A DNA stretch of 64,000 bases, taken from the NCBI GenBank assembly GCA_021798935.1, contig JAJZBL010000005.1, forward strand, positions 1-64,000. The letters are read 5' to 3'. The notes below the pieces were generated by a model. It had not been told where the DNA came from. It made no database searches and saw only the letters and a program-made list of their open reading frames with translations. Source of the DNA: Microcaldota archaeon. GTDB taxonomy: Archaea; Micrarchaeota; Micrarchaeia; Micrarchaeales; Micrarchaeaceae. The position numbers and the translations under genes are program-made. Shown in pieces: positions 47,153 to 57,453 of this stretch (within the stretch, counting starts at the first letter, position 1; each line of letters opens with the position of its first letter).

Positions 47153-47743
47153 ATGTATAAGAATGGGAAATTAATACTGGGTATAGATATAGATGGCACA
47201 TTAGCTGATACTATAGGCCGTGTGCTAAAGTTCTATAATTCAGAACATGAATTCCAAGCTTCAAAAGAAGATATTAAGCTATATGGAATAGAAAGGGTCC
47301 TTCCAGGCCTGAATAAAGAAAAGGTAAAAGAATACTTTGAAAACTCCTGGAGCAGGTGGAATGAAATCGAACCTGTGGATAGCTCTGCTCCTGAAATTAT
47401 TAGGAAGCTTTCAGACCTTTATAATATTAGGATAATAACCGCAACCTTTGGGAATACTGACAATGTAAAACGCTGGCTAGAGTACAATAATATATCTTAT
47501 ATGGATTTTGTACACTGCGATTCCAGCGAAAAATACAAGTACTGCAATGTGATGGTAGATGACAGAGCAAGCTGCATAAATGCGGTTGCAGAACATGGAG
47601 GTAAAGGAATACTTATGGAGCAGAGATGGAACAAGGCAGATCCAAATGAGGAGATCAACAAAAATGTAGTAATTGCAAAAAACTGGAACCAAGTTTATGA
47701 AATTTGTACCAGTGGCTTGGATACTGTTCCATACAAACAGTAG
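47153..47743 (+). CDS. HAD-superfamily 5'-nucleotidase-like protein
   Basis: About 196 residues from ATG 47153 (TTG 47144 in frame upstream). The first HAD motif is LGIDIDGTLADT, with catalytic Asp-x-Asp; the second is the ITATFGN threonine after the first half; acidic motif MVDDRASC near the end. The all-alpha cap between (VLKFYNSEHEF, KVKEYFENSWSRW) matches NT5C/YqfW-type deoxyribonucleotidases. It likely removes phosphate from (d)NMPs. It is followed 43 bp later by the CDGSH gene on the same strand. Confidence 0.78.
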   Translation: MYKNGKLILGIDIDGTLADTIGRVLKFYNSEHEFQASKEDIKLYGIERVLPGLNKEKVKEYFENSWSRWNEIEPVDSSAPEIIRKLSDLYNIRIITATFGNTDNVKRWLEYNNISYMDFVHCDSSEKYKYCNVMVDDRASCINAVAEHGGKGILMEQRWNKADPNEEINKNVVIAKNWNQVYEICTSGLDTVPYKQ

Positions 47744-47786
47744 ATAGGTTTTTTAAGCGTTTAAACCTAAAAAATGGAATGATAAC

Positions 47787-48107
47787 ATGAGATTAATAAG
47801 ACATGATAGGAACCACCCCTATATTTTGAAACTGAAGGATATACCATTTATACAATCGTTGCTCAGCAACCCTAAAGATGATGCAGAAAAGGAGAAATTT
47901 GAGAAGATTGGGTCTTACTCAGTATATCTATGTGCATGCGGGCTCTCCAAGAATAAGCCCTTCTGCGATGGGCATCATGCGAAGACGATGAATGAAAAGC
48001 CGGAAGTCGCTTATATATACGACAAAGATGGAAATGTTGTCACAACACTTGACAAGTTATTAGATCCTTCAGGAAAGGCACTGAACCTGCCAAATGAATA
48101 CGAATAA
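47787..48107 (+). CDS. CDGSH iron-sulfur domain protein
   Basis: A 106-residue protein with the [2Fe-2S] signature C49-A-C51-G-L-S-K-N-K-P-F-C60-D-G-H-H64: three Cys and one His ligand as in mitoNEET-like domains. N-terminal residues (LIRHDRNHPYILKL) form a leading strand. It is soluble, without a membrane anchor. It probably serves in electron transfer or cluster handling. It lies between a HAD nucleotidase and agmatinase, on the same strand. Confidence 0.86.
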   Translation: MRLIRHDRNHPYILKLKDIPFIQSLLSNPKDDAEKEKFEKIGSYSVYLCACGLSKNKPFCDGHHAKTMNEKPEVAYIYDKDGNVVTTLDKLLDPSGKALNLPNEYE

Positions 48108-48161
48108 TTCAGCTTTTCGTTTTATTTTACATTTTTTAATCTGAATACAAATCGTGAATGT

Positions 48162-49046
48162 ATGGATATACTAAATTCAATGCCACCTTATAATTTATTT
48201 GGATTAGAAGGAAGCGACTATAATAAAGCTAAGGTGGTTGCTATCCCTATACCTTATGAATCTACGGTCAGTTATAAGTCAGGATCAAGAGAAGGTCCGC
48301 ACGCTATAATAGAAGCTAGCAGGAATATTGAACTTTACAGCGAGATTCTTGAAAAAGACATAAGCAAGATAGGGATATATACTACAGAGGAGATTCTGCC
48401 TGATGTCAGCTCTCCTGAGAATATGGTTAAACGGATAGAATCGGAGGTATCACCTTTCTTGGATGATGGAAAACTGCCATTGGTCATAGGAGGAGAGCAT
48501 ACTGTCATGGTTGGAAGCCTCCAAGCTATTTCAAAGAAGTATGGAAAGGATGGATTCAGCGTCCTGCATTTTGATGCACATTCTGATTCAAGGGATTCTT
48601 TCATGGGAAGCAAATACTCTCATGCATGTGTGATGGCACGTGCAAGGGAATTATGTGATAGCTGTTATAGCGTGGGGATAAGGAGCATAGATGAAGAGGA
48701 TTATAGAAAGTACAAGGATATACTTTACATGAAGGATATGCATGATATGGATGACCGTTCTATTGCAGATTTAATAATAGAAAAAACAAAGAAAAAAATT
48801 TATTTCACGTTTGATATGGATGTGATGGATCCTTCAGAGATGCCAAGTGTCGGCACTCCAGAGCCTGATGGAATGAGGTACAGGCAAATTGCAAGCATAT
48901 TGCAAAGGGTTTTCGCAAGGAAGGAGGTAATTGGGATGGACTTTACGGAACTTTGCCCGATACCGGGCTTTACAGCTCCTAATTACATCGCAGCAAAGCT
49001 GATATACACTGCATTGGGATATGCTTTTGCAGCAGATAAAAAGTAA
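48162..49046 (+). CDS. speB: Agmatinase/ureohydrolase
   Basis: A 294-residue Mn-dependent hydrolase of the arginase/agmatinase family. Ligand motifs: GGEHT (H113), FDAHSDSRD (D138, H140, D142), and FDMDVMDP (D218, D220), with SVGTPEPDGM and MDFTELCPIPG following. It converts agmatine to putrescine and urea; archaea use this for polyamine synthesis or eIF5A hypusination. The loop PSEMPSVGTPEPDG departs a little from the usual DPAxxPGTGTPEP. UMP kinase starts 28 bp after its stop. Confidence 0.88.
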   Translation: MDILNSMPPYNLFGLEGSDYNKAKVVAIPIPYESTVSYKSGSREGPHAIIEASRNIELYSEILEKDISKIGIYTTEEILPDVSSPENMVKRIESEVSPFLDDGKLPLVIGGEHTVMVGSLQAISKKYGKDGFSVLHFDAHSDSRDSFMGSKYSHACVMARARELCDSCYSVGIRSIDEEDYRKYKDILYMKDMHDMDDRSIADLIIEKTKKKIYFTFDMDVMDPSEMPSVGTPEPDGMRYRQIASILQRVFARKEVIGMDFTELCPIPGFTAPNYIAAKLIYTALGYAFAADKK

Positions 49047-49074
49047 TATATATTTTATGCTTTTATTATATTTA

Positions 49075-49725
49075 ATGTCAACTTTAGATAATTCCCGGAA
49101 TTTTGTGATCTCGTTGGGTGGATCATTCTTGTTCTCTGACTACAATCACCTTATTGACCTCAAGAAAATAATCAGCCACAGCAGAAGAAAATTTGCTATA
49201 GTTGTTGGCGGCGGAAAGCTAGCTAGGGATTACATAGAATTCGGCAAGGAGATAGGAATAAATGACACAGGGTTGCACAGGATAGGAATCAGGGCAACTG
49301 AGATAAACGCTTATATAATTTCTATTTTTCTGAAAGCAAAACTTTATGTAGGAGATCCTCGCAAAATAACCATTGATTCCAAAGTGCTCACGACAGGAGG
49401 GTATAAGCCAGGATGGACAACAGATGTTGGGGCGGCATATGCCGCAGTTGCAGCTAAAAGCCCAGTCGTATTCAATATATCAAAGGAAAAAGGAGTATAC
49501 GACAAGGATCCTTCAAAGTTCAAGGATGCAAAGATGCTTGACAAGATGGATTTTAAGGATCTTTACAAATTGACAGGAGGCAAAAGGATGCCGGGCATGA
49601 ACTACATATTCGATCCTGAAGCTGCCAGGATATGCGAGAGGAATAAGATAAATGTTGTTGTCACCAATGATTTAAATGATATAATAAGATATCCAAATAA
49701 GATCAGAGGGACTTTGATAAGCTAA
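49075..49725 (+). CDS. pyrH: UMP kinase
   Basis: About 216 residues from ATG 49075; the frame is open 18 codons upstream, but that stretch is hydrophobic and overlaps agmatinase, so it is unlikely. Amino-acid-kinase fold: FVISLGGSFLF at the start, FAIVVGGGKLARDYIEF, and VGDPRKITIDSKVLTTGGYKPGWTTDVGAAYAA, VFNISKEKGVYDKDP. It is the archaeal UMP kinase type, phosphorylating UMP to UDP. It is convergent with the ATP synthase operon; the stop overlaps the subunit I stop by 4 bp. Confidence 0.92.
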   Translation: MSTLDNSRNFVISLGGSFLFSDYNHLIDLKKIISHSRRKFAIVVGGGKLARDYIEFGKEIGINDTGLHRIGIRATEINAYIISIFLKAKLYVGDPRKITIDSKVLTTGGYKPGWTTDVGAAYAAVAAKSPVVFNISKEKGVYDKDPSKFKDAKMLDKMDFKDLYKLTGGKRMPGMNYIFDPEAARICERNKINVVVTNDLNDIIRYPNKIRGTLIS

Positions 49726-51692
49726 TCCTCCTCTAATTTTTCGTTCATCTCTCCGATCAATCCTATCGTGTGCACTCTTTTTCCATGATACGGCTTAAAT
49801 GGCATGCCATTTCCCTTGAAGAACCCAGAGAAGAACTCCACGTACATAAGCCTCACACCTTGTATGCCAGGCTCAAATGCTGCTATAACTATTGTAAATA
49901 TCTGCCCTATAAGAAGTATGATCACACCAACTATCGCGAAAAGAATCGAATGCGATAGGGATTTTAGGAATATCTGGTCTATAACCGCGGCAAGTATTAC
50001 TGTTGAGAGCAATATTCCTATAAGCCTCATATATGACAGCACATTGCTTATAAGGGAAGGCAGCTCTATTATAGAACCACTGCCCTCCGAGTATAGCACT
50101 ATACCTAATCCTGCTACTATAAGGATATAATAGATGATTGCAGGGGTCGTTGAAAGCTCTGTCATACCGGAATGAAGTAACATAAGCCCTGCCATCACTA
50201 TGCCTATCTCTATAAGTATCCATCCTATCCTTCCTGCAGCATGCTTCTTGTTGTTGACAATCAACGCGTTTATGAATCCAAAGAACATGCCTGCAGCCAC
50301 CATCAGAACTCCTATCCATCCTGCTATCACTAGCATCTTGGAGAGATTCAGCTCAAGGTTGAATCCTTGGTAAAAAGGCATAGAGAATCCAAAATATTCA
50401 TTGAAGACGATTCCGAGTATTATTGCAAGTACTGACCCAGGCAGTATGCCTTTTGCTATCATCGCCAATCCATTGTCACTCACGATAGAATGTATGAAAG
50501 AGGAGAGTTTGCTCTCCTTCTTTGGGGCAAGAGAGGGCTTCTTGGCTCTTTTTATAAGGAACAATGACAGGAGCAGCAGCACTATTCCGTATCCTGCATC
50601 TCCAACCATAAGCCCAAAGAATATAGGGAATACAAGTGCGAACGCAAATGTTGGGTCTACCTCATTGCTCTGAGGCAATGAGTAGAACTTGACAAAGGAC
50701 TCAAATATCTTTATGTGCTTGTTGTTCCTCAATTTCGTTGGTGCTACCTCATCGGTTTTCAGCACCTGTATTATATATTTTCCAAATGTGGCTTTATCTA
50801 GCATCTTCTCAAGGCTAGATATATTTTTCTTCGCGATCCACCCTTCAAGGATAACTATGTACTTTGTAATCCCGAGCTTGTTGAGTATGCTTAGCTCCTG
50901 CGACTCTATATCGAACTGCTCATCCAATGCCGCAACGAGGTTGTAGTATTGGTCTGACATAGAGTTTAAGCTCTTCTGCAGCAACTTTATCTTTTCTTCT
51001 GCATTCTTTATGCCTGCATCGAGATCTTTAATTGCTTCTTCAGCAGATCCCTTAAGATGCGGAATTACCTCAATCGCCATCTTGTAATTGCTTGCCAGCT
51101 TCCCGAATATGCTCTCTTCTGACCTCTTTATTATAAGAAGGTAAAGGTTTTCATTCTCGACAATTATCGAGTCCTTCAATTTGCTTTTCAGCTCTCCCAT
51201 GAATTTCTGAAGGCTAACTTTGTAAGCTTTGTCTGATTGATTCTTGAAGATAGCATAAGAGACTATTATATTAGTATTCAGAGCGCTTAGATCAATATCC
51301 AGGTTAGGGAGCTTTTGCACCAAGCTCTTTGCTTTGGCATCGTTTGATATAGCTGCATTGTACCTGTCGATCTCCTTTGTTATGTCAAGCGCTTCATCAT
51401 ATATATTTACCGAATCCGCCTGCTCTATAAGATCCTTCAAGCTCTCGAACTTGTATTTCTTCACTAATGGCCTTTGGTACAGCGTTGATTTTAAGGTCTT
51501 GAACTTAGCCGAGTACTTTGAAATTTCAGCATAACTTGCATTTTCATTCTTCTTTATCAGCGTGTTCAGCTCCTGAGGCATCTCATTTATCTGCATCACA
51601 CCCAAATCGTACAGGTAGGATATGGCAGGCTTGTAGAAATCTCTCGCTACGATTATCCTTATTTTAGCCATACGTTCAGGCATCATAAACAT
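49722..51692 (-). CDS. atpI: A-type ATP synthase subunit I (a)
   Basis: About 656 residues from ATG 51692, placed 1 bp after the subunit H stop with GGTG just upstream. The N-terminal half is soluble and helical (stator arm, residues about 1-330). The C-terminal half has about eight membrane helices (FPIFFGLMVGDAGYGIVLLL, FFGFINALIVNNKKHAAGR) and ends with the polar IVAAFEPGIQGVRLMYVEFFSGFF stretch that carries proton-path residues. It forms the half-channel with the K ring. Last gene of the operon. Confidence 0.93.
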   Translation of the reverse strand: MFMMPERMAKIRIIVARDFYKPAISYLYDLGVMQINEMPQELNTLIKKNENASYAEISKYSAKFKTLKSTLYQRPLVKKYKFESLKDLIEQADSVNIYDEALDITKEIDRYNAAISNDAKAKSLVQKLPNLDIDLSALNTNIIVSYAIFKNQSDKAYKVSLQKFMGELKSKLKDSIIVENENLYLLIIKRSEESIFGKLASNYKMAIEVIPHLKGSAEEAIKDLDAGIKNAEEKIKLLQKSLNSMSDQYYNLVAALDEQFDIESQELSILNKLGITKYIVILEGWIAKKNISSLEKMLDKATFGKYIIQVLKTDEVAPTKLRNNKHIKIFESFVKFYSLPQSNEVDPTFAFALVFPIFFGLMVGDAGYGIVLLLLSLFLIKRAKKPSLAPKKESKLSSFIHSIVSDNGLAMIAKGILPGSVLAIILGIVFNEYFGFSMPFYQGFNLELNLSKMLVIAGWIGVLMVAAGMFFGFINALIVNNKKHAAGRIGWILIEIGIVMAGLMLLHSGMTELSTTPAIIYYILIVAGLGIVLYSEGSGSIIELPSLISNVLSYMRLIGILLSTVILAAVIDQIFLKSLSHSILFAIVGVIILLIGQIFTIVIAAFEPGIQGVRLMYVEFFSGFFKGNGMPFKPYHGKRVHTIGLIGEMNEKLEED

Positions 51693-51693
51693 T

Positions 51694-52059
51694 TTATACA
51701 CCAAATAGTTCTTTCAATATTTTCTCAAATATGTTCATCGCTTCGTCTTTGCCTATGCTCTTCAGGGTTGCAGCTTTCTCCTCCGCTTCCCTTATCGCTA
51801 CATCATAAGCTTCCTTCGATTCATCCTTAGCCTTCGCAATAGCATTGTTGTAATTTTCGATGGCAGATTCCTTGGATTTTGCGATTTCATCTTCCGCACT
51901 CTTCTGCGCATCTTCTACTCTCTTCAAGGCATCTGCTTTAGCCTTTGCTATAGAGGCATCAGCATCCTCTTCAGCCTTCTTTATATCACTTAATACTTTA
52001 AGCTCGGCAACATTCTGCTGAGCCCCTTTTGCGCTTGAACTTGAATCTTTTTCAGACAT
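51694..52059 (-). CDS. atpH: A-type ATP synthase subunit H (peripheral stalk)
   Basis: About 121 residues from ATG 52059. One long coiled coil, Ala/Lys/Glu/Asp-rich (EEDADASIAKAKADALKRV, SEDEIAKSKESAIENY...). Subunit H pairs with E in the two peripheral stalks. The start lies inside the end of the 78-residue membrane-protein gene (8-bp overlap), and subunit I follows at once. The sequence is simple, but position and coiled-coil design identify it. Confidence 0.8.
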   Translation of the reverse strand: MSEKDSSSSAKGAQQNVAELKVLSDIKKAEEDADASIAKAKADALKRVEDAQKSAEDEIAKSKESAIENYNNAIAKAKDESKEAYDVAIREAEEKAATLKSIGKDEAMNIFEKILKELFGV

Positions 52060-52288
52060 GTAAAACACCAAATGCGATTATTATACCTATTATAGCGACT
52101 ATAACTGCTATCCTCAATATTCCCGATATCTTCATTATCCTTGCAAATCTGTCTACCTGCTTCTTTGCGTAACTATCGCGGTAGTTCAGTATCCTGCCTC
52201 CGTACTTGTCATACCTCACATACTTCGATGTGTAGTCGTACTTCTCGAGTACCTTGCCCTTGTAATTAAGCGGATTCTTTATATTCAT
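52052..52288 (-). CDS. Unrecognised 78-residue membrane protein inside the ATP synthase operon
   Basis: A 78-residue protein with a basic, Tyr/Lys-rich N-terminal 50 residues ([20 protein letters not shown], then KYGGRILNYRDSYAKKQVDR) and one C-terminal membrane helix (ISGILRIAVIVAIIGIIIAF), so it is probably a tail-anchored protein with its basic part in the cytosol. It overlaps subunit D at its start by 23 bp and subunit H at its end by 8 bp, so it is locked into the operon translation. It does not match subunits G, H, F or K. It could be an accessory or assembly factor, or a lineage-specific stalk subunit. Confidence 0.7.
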   Translation of the reverse strand: MNIKNPLNYKGKVLEKYDYTSKYVRYDKYGGRILNYRDSYAKKQVDRFARIMKISGILRIAVIVAIIGIIIAFGVLHV

Positions 52289-52892
52289 CTAGCTTGCCTT
52301 TTATAAACTTCAATGATACTGTCTGATCCCTTTCCATATCCTCGAGCCTGTCCTGTATATATTTTGCCTTGTAAACCAAAGCAGGTATAGACACATGCTC
52401 TATCGCATTTGAGCGCCTGTTGAGCTTTTCTATCTCATACAGTATCTCTTTGAGTGCAGTCTCCTTTGCCGCTACCTCTATAAGCATCTTGAGAAGGTCG
52501 TTGTAAGCATGTATGACATCAACTACGTAAAGGGGAAGGTATTCCTCGGATGTTGTTGTTTTTGCACTCCCCATCTCTATGTTAGGTATCTTTACACCCA
52601 TTATATTTTTGGATGACACAACCGCAGTCCTATTAGCCTGCTCGTATGCGATCCTATCAAATACGATGCTTCCTAAGGATATATCAGCCATCCTGTTTGC
52701 ATTCATCGCCTTCTCTATCGAATTGCGCATATCCTCTTTCATCGCCTCTATCTGCCTTGCAAGGTCAAGGAATGCCATAACAAGGCTGGAACGCTTCATC
52801 TTGAGAAGATTAAGCCCTTTCCTAGCTACCTTTATCGAGTTCTTTGTCCTTATGAGCTCTATCCTTGTTATCTTTATGTTTATGTTGCTCAT
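52266..52892 (-). CDS. atpD: A-type ATP synthase subunit D (central stalk)
   Basis: About 208 residues from ATG 52892, which overlaps the subunit B stop as ATGA. A long coiled coil: residues 5-60 ([40 protein letters not shown]) and the C-terminal [20 protein letters not shown] region matching the D-subunit N/C pairing signature (NALEYV-I-P). It forms the rotor shaft inside the A3B3 head. Confidence 0.92.
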   Translation of the reverse strand: MSNINIKITRIELIRTKNSIKVARKGLNLLKMKRSSLVMAFLDLARQIEAMKEDMRNSIEKAMNANRMADISLGSIVFDRIAYEQANRTAVVSSKNIMGVKIPNIEMGSAKTTTSEEYLPLYVVDVIHAYNDLLKMLIEVAAKETALKEILYEIEKLNRRSNAIEHVSIPALVYKAKYIQDRLEDMERDQTVSLKFIKGKLDEYKESA

Positions 52893-54268
52893 TTCTTCCA
52901 CTTGCCGTACTTCTCTATGTATGCATCCTTTATACGCTTCATCTCGGATCTATCGACGTTTGACAATATGTCCCAGCCTATGCCGAGCGTCTGGTCTATC
53001 GACCTGTCATCATAGTAATCCTGCTTGACGAACTTTGATTCAAAAAGATCTGCAAAATGGAGGTACTCCTTATCCGAATCGCTCAATGCTTCCTCACCTA
53101 CTATCTCGGTAAGGTTTCTTATGTCCTTTCCGTGTGCATATGCCGCGAACATCTGGTCTGCAACGTTGCTGTGGTCCTCCCTCGTCTTGCCTTTCCCTAT
53201 TCCCTGGTTTCTCAGCCTTGATAGCGAAAGAAGCACATCTACAGCAGGATACATGCCCTTCCTGTATAAATCCCTGCTCAGCACTATCTGCCCTTCTGTT
53301 ATATATCCTGTCAGATCAGGTATAGGGTTTGTTATATCGTCTCCAGGCATCGTAAGTATAGGTATCTGCGTTATCGAGCCTTTCTTGTCCCTTATCTTGC
53401 CTGCACGCTCATATATTGTAGAAAGGTCGGTGTACATGTAACCTGGATATCCTCTTCTTCCAGGCACCTCCTCCCTTGCTGCTGAAACTTCTCTAAGAGC
53501 TTCGCAATAATTCGTCATGTCTGTAAGTATTACAAGGACATGCATATCGTGCTTGTAAGCAAGATACTCTGCTGCTGTCAAAGCCATCCTTGGCAGCATC
53601 AGCCTTTCCATAGATGGCTCGGATGCAAGGTTCAGGAATACAATTGACTTGTCCAAAGCACCAGTATTCCTAAATTCATTTATGAAGAAGTTTGCCTCTT
53701 CACTGTTAAGCCCTATGCCTCCGAATACGACGCTGAATCCTTCATCGCTGTTCAGAAGCTTTGCCTGACGTGCTATCTGCGCAGCCAGCCTATTGTGCGG
53801 CAGTCCGGATCCTGAAAATATAGGAAGCTTCTGCCCTCTCACCAGAGTATTCATTCCATCGATTGTTGAGATGCCTGTCTGTATGAACTCGGAAGGCTCA
53901 TCCCTAGCATAAGGGTTTATCGCACTTCCATTTATATCAGCCTCTTCATCGCTGTATATCTCCGGGCCTCCATCCCTTACCTTCCCCATTCCATTGAATA
54001 TCCTTCCAATCATGTCAGTGCTTACCTTCAGCTTTGCTGTCCTTCCGGTGAACTTGATCTTCGTGCTGTTCAGGTTCATCCCTGTTGTATCACCAAATGA
54101 TTGTATAACTGCAATTCCATCCTTTGTATCAAGCACTTGGCCATTTACAACACTTCCATCTTCAAGCGTTATCTCCACAATCTCGTTGTAAGCCGCATCT
54201 TTTATGCCTTCTACGAAAAGCAGTACGTTGGTTACCTGCTTCACTGTTTTATAATAAACATTTTCCAA
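52889..54268 (-). CDS. atpB: A-type ATP synthase subunit B
   Basis: A 459-residue non-catalytic head subunit starting with TTG 54268, directly after the subunit A stop. It has the degenerate P-loop region [20 protein letters not shown], the conserved nucleotide-binding neighbour [30 protein letters not shown] (with [13 protein letters not shown]), and [20 protein letters not shown]. It forms the A3B3 hexamer. Spacing and overlaps with A and D show tight translational coupling. Confidence 0.97.
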   Translation of the reverse strand: MENVYYKTVKQVTNVLLFVEGIKDAAYNEIVEITLEDGSVVNGQVLDTKDGIAVIQSFGDTTGMNLNSTKIKFTGRTAKLKVSTDMIGRIFNGMGKVRDGGPEIYSDEEADINGSAINPYARDEPSEFIQTGISTIDGMNTLVRGQKLPIFSGSGLPHNRLAAQIARQAKLLNSDEGFSVVFGGIGLNSEEANFFINEFRNTGALDKSIVFLNLASEPSMERLMLPRMALTAAEYLAYKHDMHVLVILTDMTNYCEALREVSAAREEVPGRRGYPGYMYTDLSTIYERAGKIRDKKGSITQIPILTMPGDDITNPIPDLTGYITEGQIVLSRDLYRKGMYPAVDVLLSLSRLRNQGIGKGKTREDHSNVADQMFAAYAHGKDIRNLTEIVGEEALSDSDKEYLHFADLFESKFVKQDYYDDRSIDQTLGIGWDILSNVDRSEMKRIKDAYIEKYGKWKK

Positions 54269-56023
54269 TCAATCACCGCTAATTTTTACAATCTTGTCCA
54301 TATCAGCTATTGAGGACTGAAGATCCTTGTAGTATGCGTCTATCTGTTCCTCTGGAGTAAACTTCATCCTCGCAATCTTAGCCTTCGCATCAATCTTGCC
54401 CATCTGCGATGTCAGAACACCTCTCGCTACTGCAGCCTTCTCCTTCTCCCCTATATCTATTATAGATTTAAGCATAAGGAACTGCTTATGCATAGACGTA
54501 TAAGTATCGACTTCATCAAAAGCATTCTGCTGAAGGTAATCCTCCCTTATCATCCTTGCTATGTCGAGTACGACCTTATCGGATTCCGGAAGTGCATCAT
54601 AACCTACCAGCTGCACAATTTCATTTATATCAGCTTCCTTCTGCAATATATTCATCGATTCTGAATAAAGCCCACTCCAGAGATCGCTTGCATTTGAACT
54701 ATACCATCCTTTAAGGTCATCTATGTAAAGCGAATAGCTGTTGAGCCAGTTTATTGATGGGAAGTGCCTTGCATTTGCAAGCGCTGCGTCAAGTGCCCAA
54801 AATACCCTTGTAACTCTTAGCGTGTTCTGCACTACAGGATCTGAAAGATCTCCACCTGGAGGTGACACTGCACCTATTGCGGTTACGGATCCTAAGCTGC
54901 CATTTAGCGAATGAACTCTTCCTGCACGCTCATAGAATTCAGCTATCTTCCTTCCAAGGTAAGCAGGATAACCCTCTTCTCCTGGCATCTCTTCCAGCCT
55001 TCCAGATATTTCCCTCAATGCCTCAGCCCACCTGCTCGTGCTATCGGCCATCAATGCTACATCATAACCCATATCCCTATAGTACTCAGCTATTGTTATG
55101 CCTGTATATATGCTAGCTTCCCTTGCTGCCACGGGCATGTTTGATGTATTAGCTATAAGTATAGTCCTATCCATAAGTGGTTTTCCTGTCTTAGGGTCCT
55201 TCAATTCCGGGAATGTCGTCAATATCTCTGTCATTTCGTTTCCTCTCTCTCCGCATCCCACATATACGACTATCTTGCTGTCGCTCCATTTAGAAAGCTG
55301 CTGCTGTATAACAGTCTTTCCAGATCCAAAAGGTCCAGGAACTGCAGCCGTACCACCTTTAGCCACTGGGAAAAGAGAATCTATGACCCTCTGTCCTGTT
55401 ATCAAAGGTACATCAGGAGGAAGCTTGTCCTTCACTGGCCTTGGATACCTGACAGGCCATTCCTGCATCATCTGTATCTCTTTATCTCCTTCATCTGTTT
55501 CGACAATTGCAATTGTCTCCTCCACCGTGAAGTCTCCTTCCTTTATCTCTTTTATCTTTCCTGAAATCCCATAAGGGATCATTATCTTGTCGGTAATCAT
55601 GCTGGTTTCTTCAACTGTTCCTATTATCGAAAGTGAATCTACTGCATCGCCTTCCTTAGCGGTGGGTGTGAAATGCCATTTCTTATCGTAATCTATCGCA
55701 GGTATCTCTACACCTCTGCTGATAAAATCCCCACTGGCTGCCATTATCTTATCCAATGGCCTCTGTATACCATCATATATTCCACCCATTAAGCCAGGAG
55801 CCAAAGTTACTGAAAGCTGCCTTCCTGTATCTTCTACTGGCTCTCCAGGCCTGATTCCAGAGGTATCCTCGTAAACCTGGATTATAGCATCATCACCATT
55901 CAGTTTTATTATCTCTCCAACAAGGTTGCTTTTTCCTACTTTTACCACATCATTCATCTTGGCCCCTTCCAGCCCTCTCGCTGTTACTACAGGACCTGAT
56001 ATTCTATATATATAACCATCCAT
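54269..56023 (-). CDS. atpA: A-type ATP synthase catalytic subunit A
   Basis: A 584-residue catalytic subunit. P-loop GPFGSGKT at 230-237, preceded by [20 protein letters not shown]. It contains the family-specific non-homologous region (about 110-190, [13 protein letters not shown] following), [36 protein letters not shown] and [10 protein letters not shown]. No intein is present; the reading frame is continuous across the P-loop. With B it forms the hexamer that makes or hydrolyses ATP. Confidence 0.98.
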   Translation of the reverse strand: MDGYIYRISGPVVTARGLEGAKMNDVVKVGKSNLVGEIIKLNGDDAIIQVYEDTSGIRPGEPVEDTGRQLSVTLAPGLMGGIYDGIQRPLDKIMAASGDFISRGVEIPAIDYDKKWHFTPTAKEGDAVDSLSIIGTVEETSMITDKIMIPYGISGKIKEIKEGDFTVEETIAIVETDEGDKEIQMMQEWPVRYPRPVKDKLPPDVPLITGQRVIDSLFPVAKGGTAAVPGPFGSGKTVIQQQLSKWSDSKIVVYVGCGERGNEMTEILTTFPELKDPKTGKPLMDRTILIANTSNMPVAAREASIYTGITIAEYYRDMGYDVALMADSTSRWAEALREISGRLEEMPGEEGYPAYLGRKIAEFYERAGRVHSLNGSLGSVTAIGAVSPPGGDLSDPVVQNTLRVTRVFWALDAALANARHFPSINWLNSYSLYIDDLKGWYSSNASDLWSGLYSESMNILQKEADINEIVQLVGYDALPESDKVVLDIARMIREDYLQQNAFDEVDTYTSMHKQFLMLKSIIDIGEKEKAAVARGVLTSQMGKIDAKAKIARMKFTPEEQIDAYYKDLQSSIADMDKIVKISGD

Positions 56024-56027
56024 ATTA

Positions 56028-56378
56028 TCACTCTTTTACTCCTATTGAGCTGTTCTTTAGATTTGACAAATCAATACCTAACACCCTTTTCGCTAATTTC
56101 TCAACAGATTCTTTGTTCTCAACATCTGCTGAAACCGGTATGAATATAACGACAGGCTTCATCATAGTTTCGATTGATCTGAGCTCTTCTTCGCTCAAGT
56201 ATCTCTCAACAGAATCGGAAGCAAGCACAAGGTTGTAAATCTTTTCATTTATTATCTCAAATAGCTTATCATGCATCGCTTTAGGGTCTTCATTTATAAA
56301 AACATCCTTGATGCCAACTAATTCAAACCCTAATGCAATCTTCCTTTCACCAAGAACTGCTATCTTTTCCAGCTGCAT
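56028..56378 (-). CDS. atpF: A-type ATP synthase subunit F
   Basis: A 116-residue protein with the CheY-like fold of subunit [25 protein letters not shown] at the N terminus and a C-terminal helix ([17 protein letters not shown]). It is a central-stalk regulator that contacts D. It lies between C and A in the operon, 4 bp before A. Confidence 0.9.
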   Translation of the reverse strand: MQLEKIAVLGERKIALGFELVGIKDVFINEDPKAMHDKLFEIINEKIYNLVLASDSVERYLSEEELRSIETMMKPVVIFIPVSADVENKESVEKLAKRVLGIDLSNLKNSSIGVKE

Positions 56379-56381
56379 AAT

Positions 56382-57449
56382 TTAAGCCTCGTTTGACAAC
56401 TTTATTATATTTGAGCTTATGAATTCATTGCCCATATCATAGTACTTTCCCAGCATTATGACCCTTAGGTTATCCCTCTCTATCTCTGACCTTATTATAT
56501 AGTACATTACAGTATTCATCCCGATGTTTGACATCTTTAGCTTTGGGAGGTACTCATTGTAAAGCGCATATTTCATCTCTGTCTCTATGCTTCCCAATAA
56601 GCCACTCTTAGTGTACATTTCAACAGCCTTTGATAAACCAGGTACATTCAATCCTGCAAGGCTGCCTATAGTATCAAATTTTGAGTTCAGCAGCTCTTGC
56701 TTTGATATATTTCCATAATCAACTATATAATCCTCCAAATCCCCCTCATCCTTGTTGCTTGAAACTATGTGCTTTGCAAGCAAAGAAACATTGTGGATGT
56801 CTACAAGGCTCTTTAGGTAATTCCTGATTGAAATCTGTGATCCTAAATACATATTGAACTGCTCGAATAGTCTGGTATAATAGTAGCTGTCCAAAGTATT
56901 GAACATGCCTACCATGTTGCCCTCATTCCTAAACTCTTCAAGCTTCTCCATTAAAGCAACTCCATAACCGTATTCTGCAAGGCTGTTGACAATCCCTTCA
57001 ACATCTGGCTGCTCTATAAGGGCTTTGTATTCCTCTTCAGGTATTGAGCCTGTTATATACCCTACAGGCATATCGTTTATCATGAGGAACGGCTCAAAAT
57101 GGTCTACTTTATAATTCAATGACTTAGAAGAAAGTATAACCTTTATATTCTCTATATCAAATCTGTTAAGGTATGCAGTTATGAAAGTTTTGCCTCCATA
57201 GGGCAGCGATTGCAATGCGTCTTTTATGTGCTTGACCATATGGTAATTTATTATCATAGTATATAGATCTGGCATGACATAGCTATTCGAGAATTTCTGT
57301 ATCTCCAACTTGTAGGACTTATTTTCAAGATAGTTTAAGAACTCCTTATCAGTACTTAGGTTTATTAAGCTATCTATATCAGAATTTTTGAGAAATTCGG
57401 TATTGAGGCAACTAAGTTGACCGTACTTGCCCAGATATGTTGCATCCAT
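56382..57449 (-). CDS. atpC: A-type ATP synthase subunit C
   Basis: A 355-residue all-helical protein (V-type d / A-type C). Signature stretches: KHIKDALQSLPYGGKTFITAYLNRFDIENIKVILSSKSL and an RNYLKSLVDIHNVSLLAKHI helix, RIEIERDNLRVIMLGKYYDM-like C-terminal end (RSEIERDNLRVIMLGKYY). It forms the funnel linking the D/F shaft to the K ring. Between E and F, spaced 3-4 bp from each. Confidence 0.93.
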   Translation of the reverse strand: MDATYLGKYGQLSCLNTEFLKNSDIDSLINLSTDKEFLNYLENKSYKLEIQKFSNSYVMPDLYTMIINYHMVKHIKDALQSLPYGGKTFITAYLNRFDIENIKVILSSKSLNYKVDHFEPFLMINDMPVGYITGSIPEEEYKALIEQPDVEGIVNSLAEYGYGVALMEKLEEFRNEGNMVGMFNTLDSYYYTRLFEQFNMYLGSQISIRNYLKSLVDIHNVSLLAKHIVSSNKDEGDLEDYIVDYGNISKQELLNSKFDTIGSLAGLNVPGLSKAVEMYTKSGLLGSIETEMKYALYNEYLPKLKMSNIGMNTVMYYIIRSEIERDNLRVIMLGKYYDMGNEFISSNIIKLSNEA

Positions 57450-57453
57450 AAAA

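Noticed and set aside
54269..56023. An intein in ATP synthase subunit A, known at this site in some archaea.
   Set aside because: The frame is continuous across the P-loop and the length is normal.
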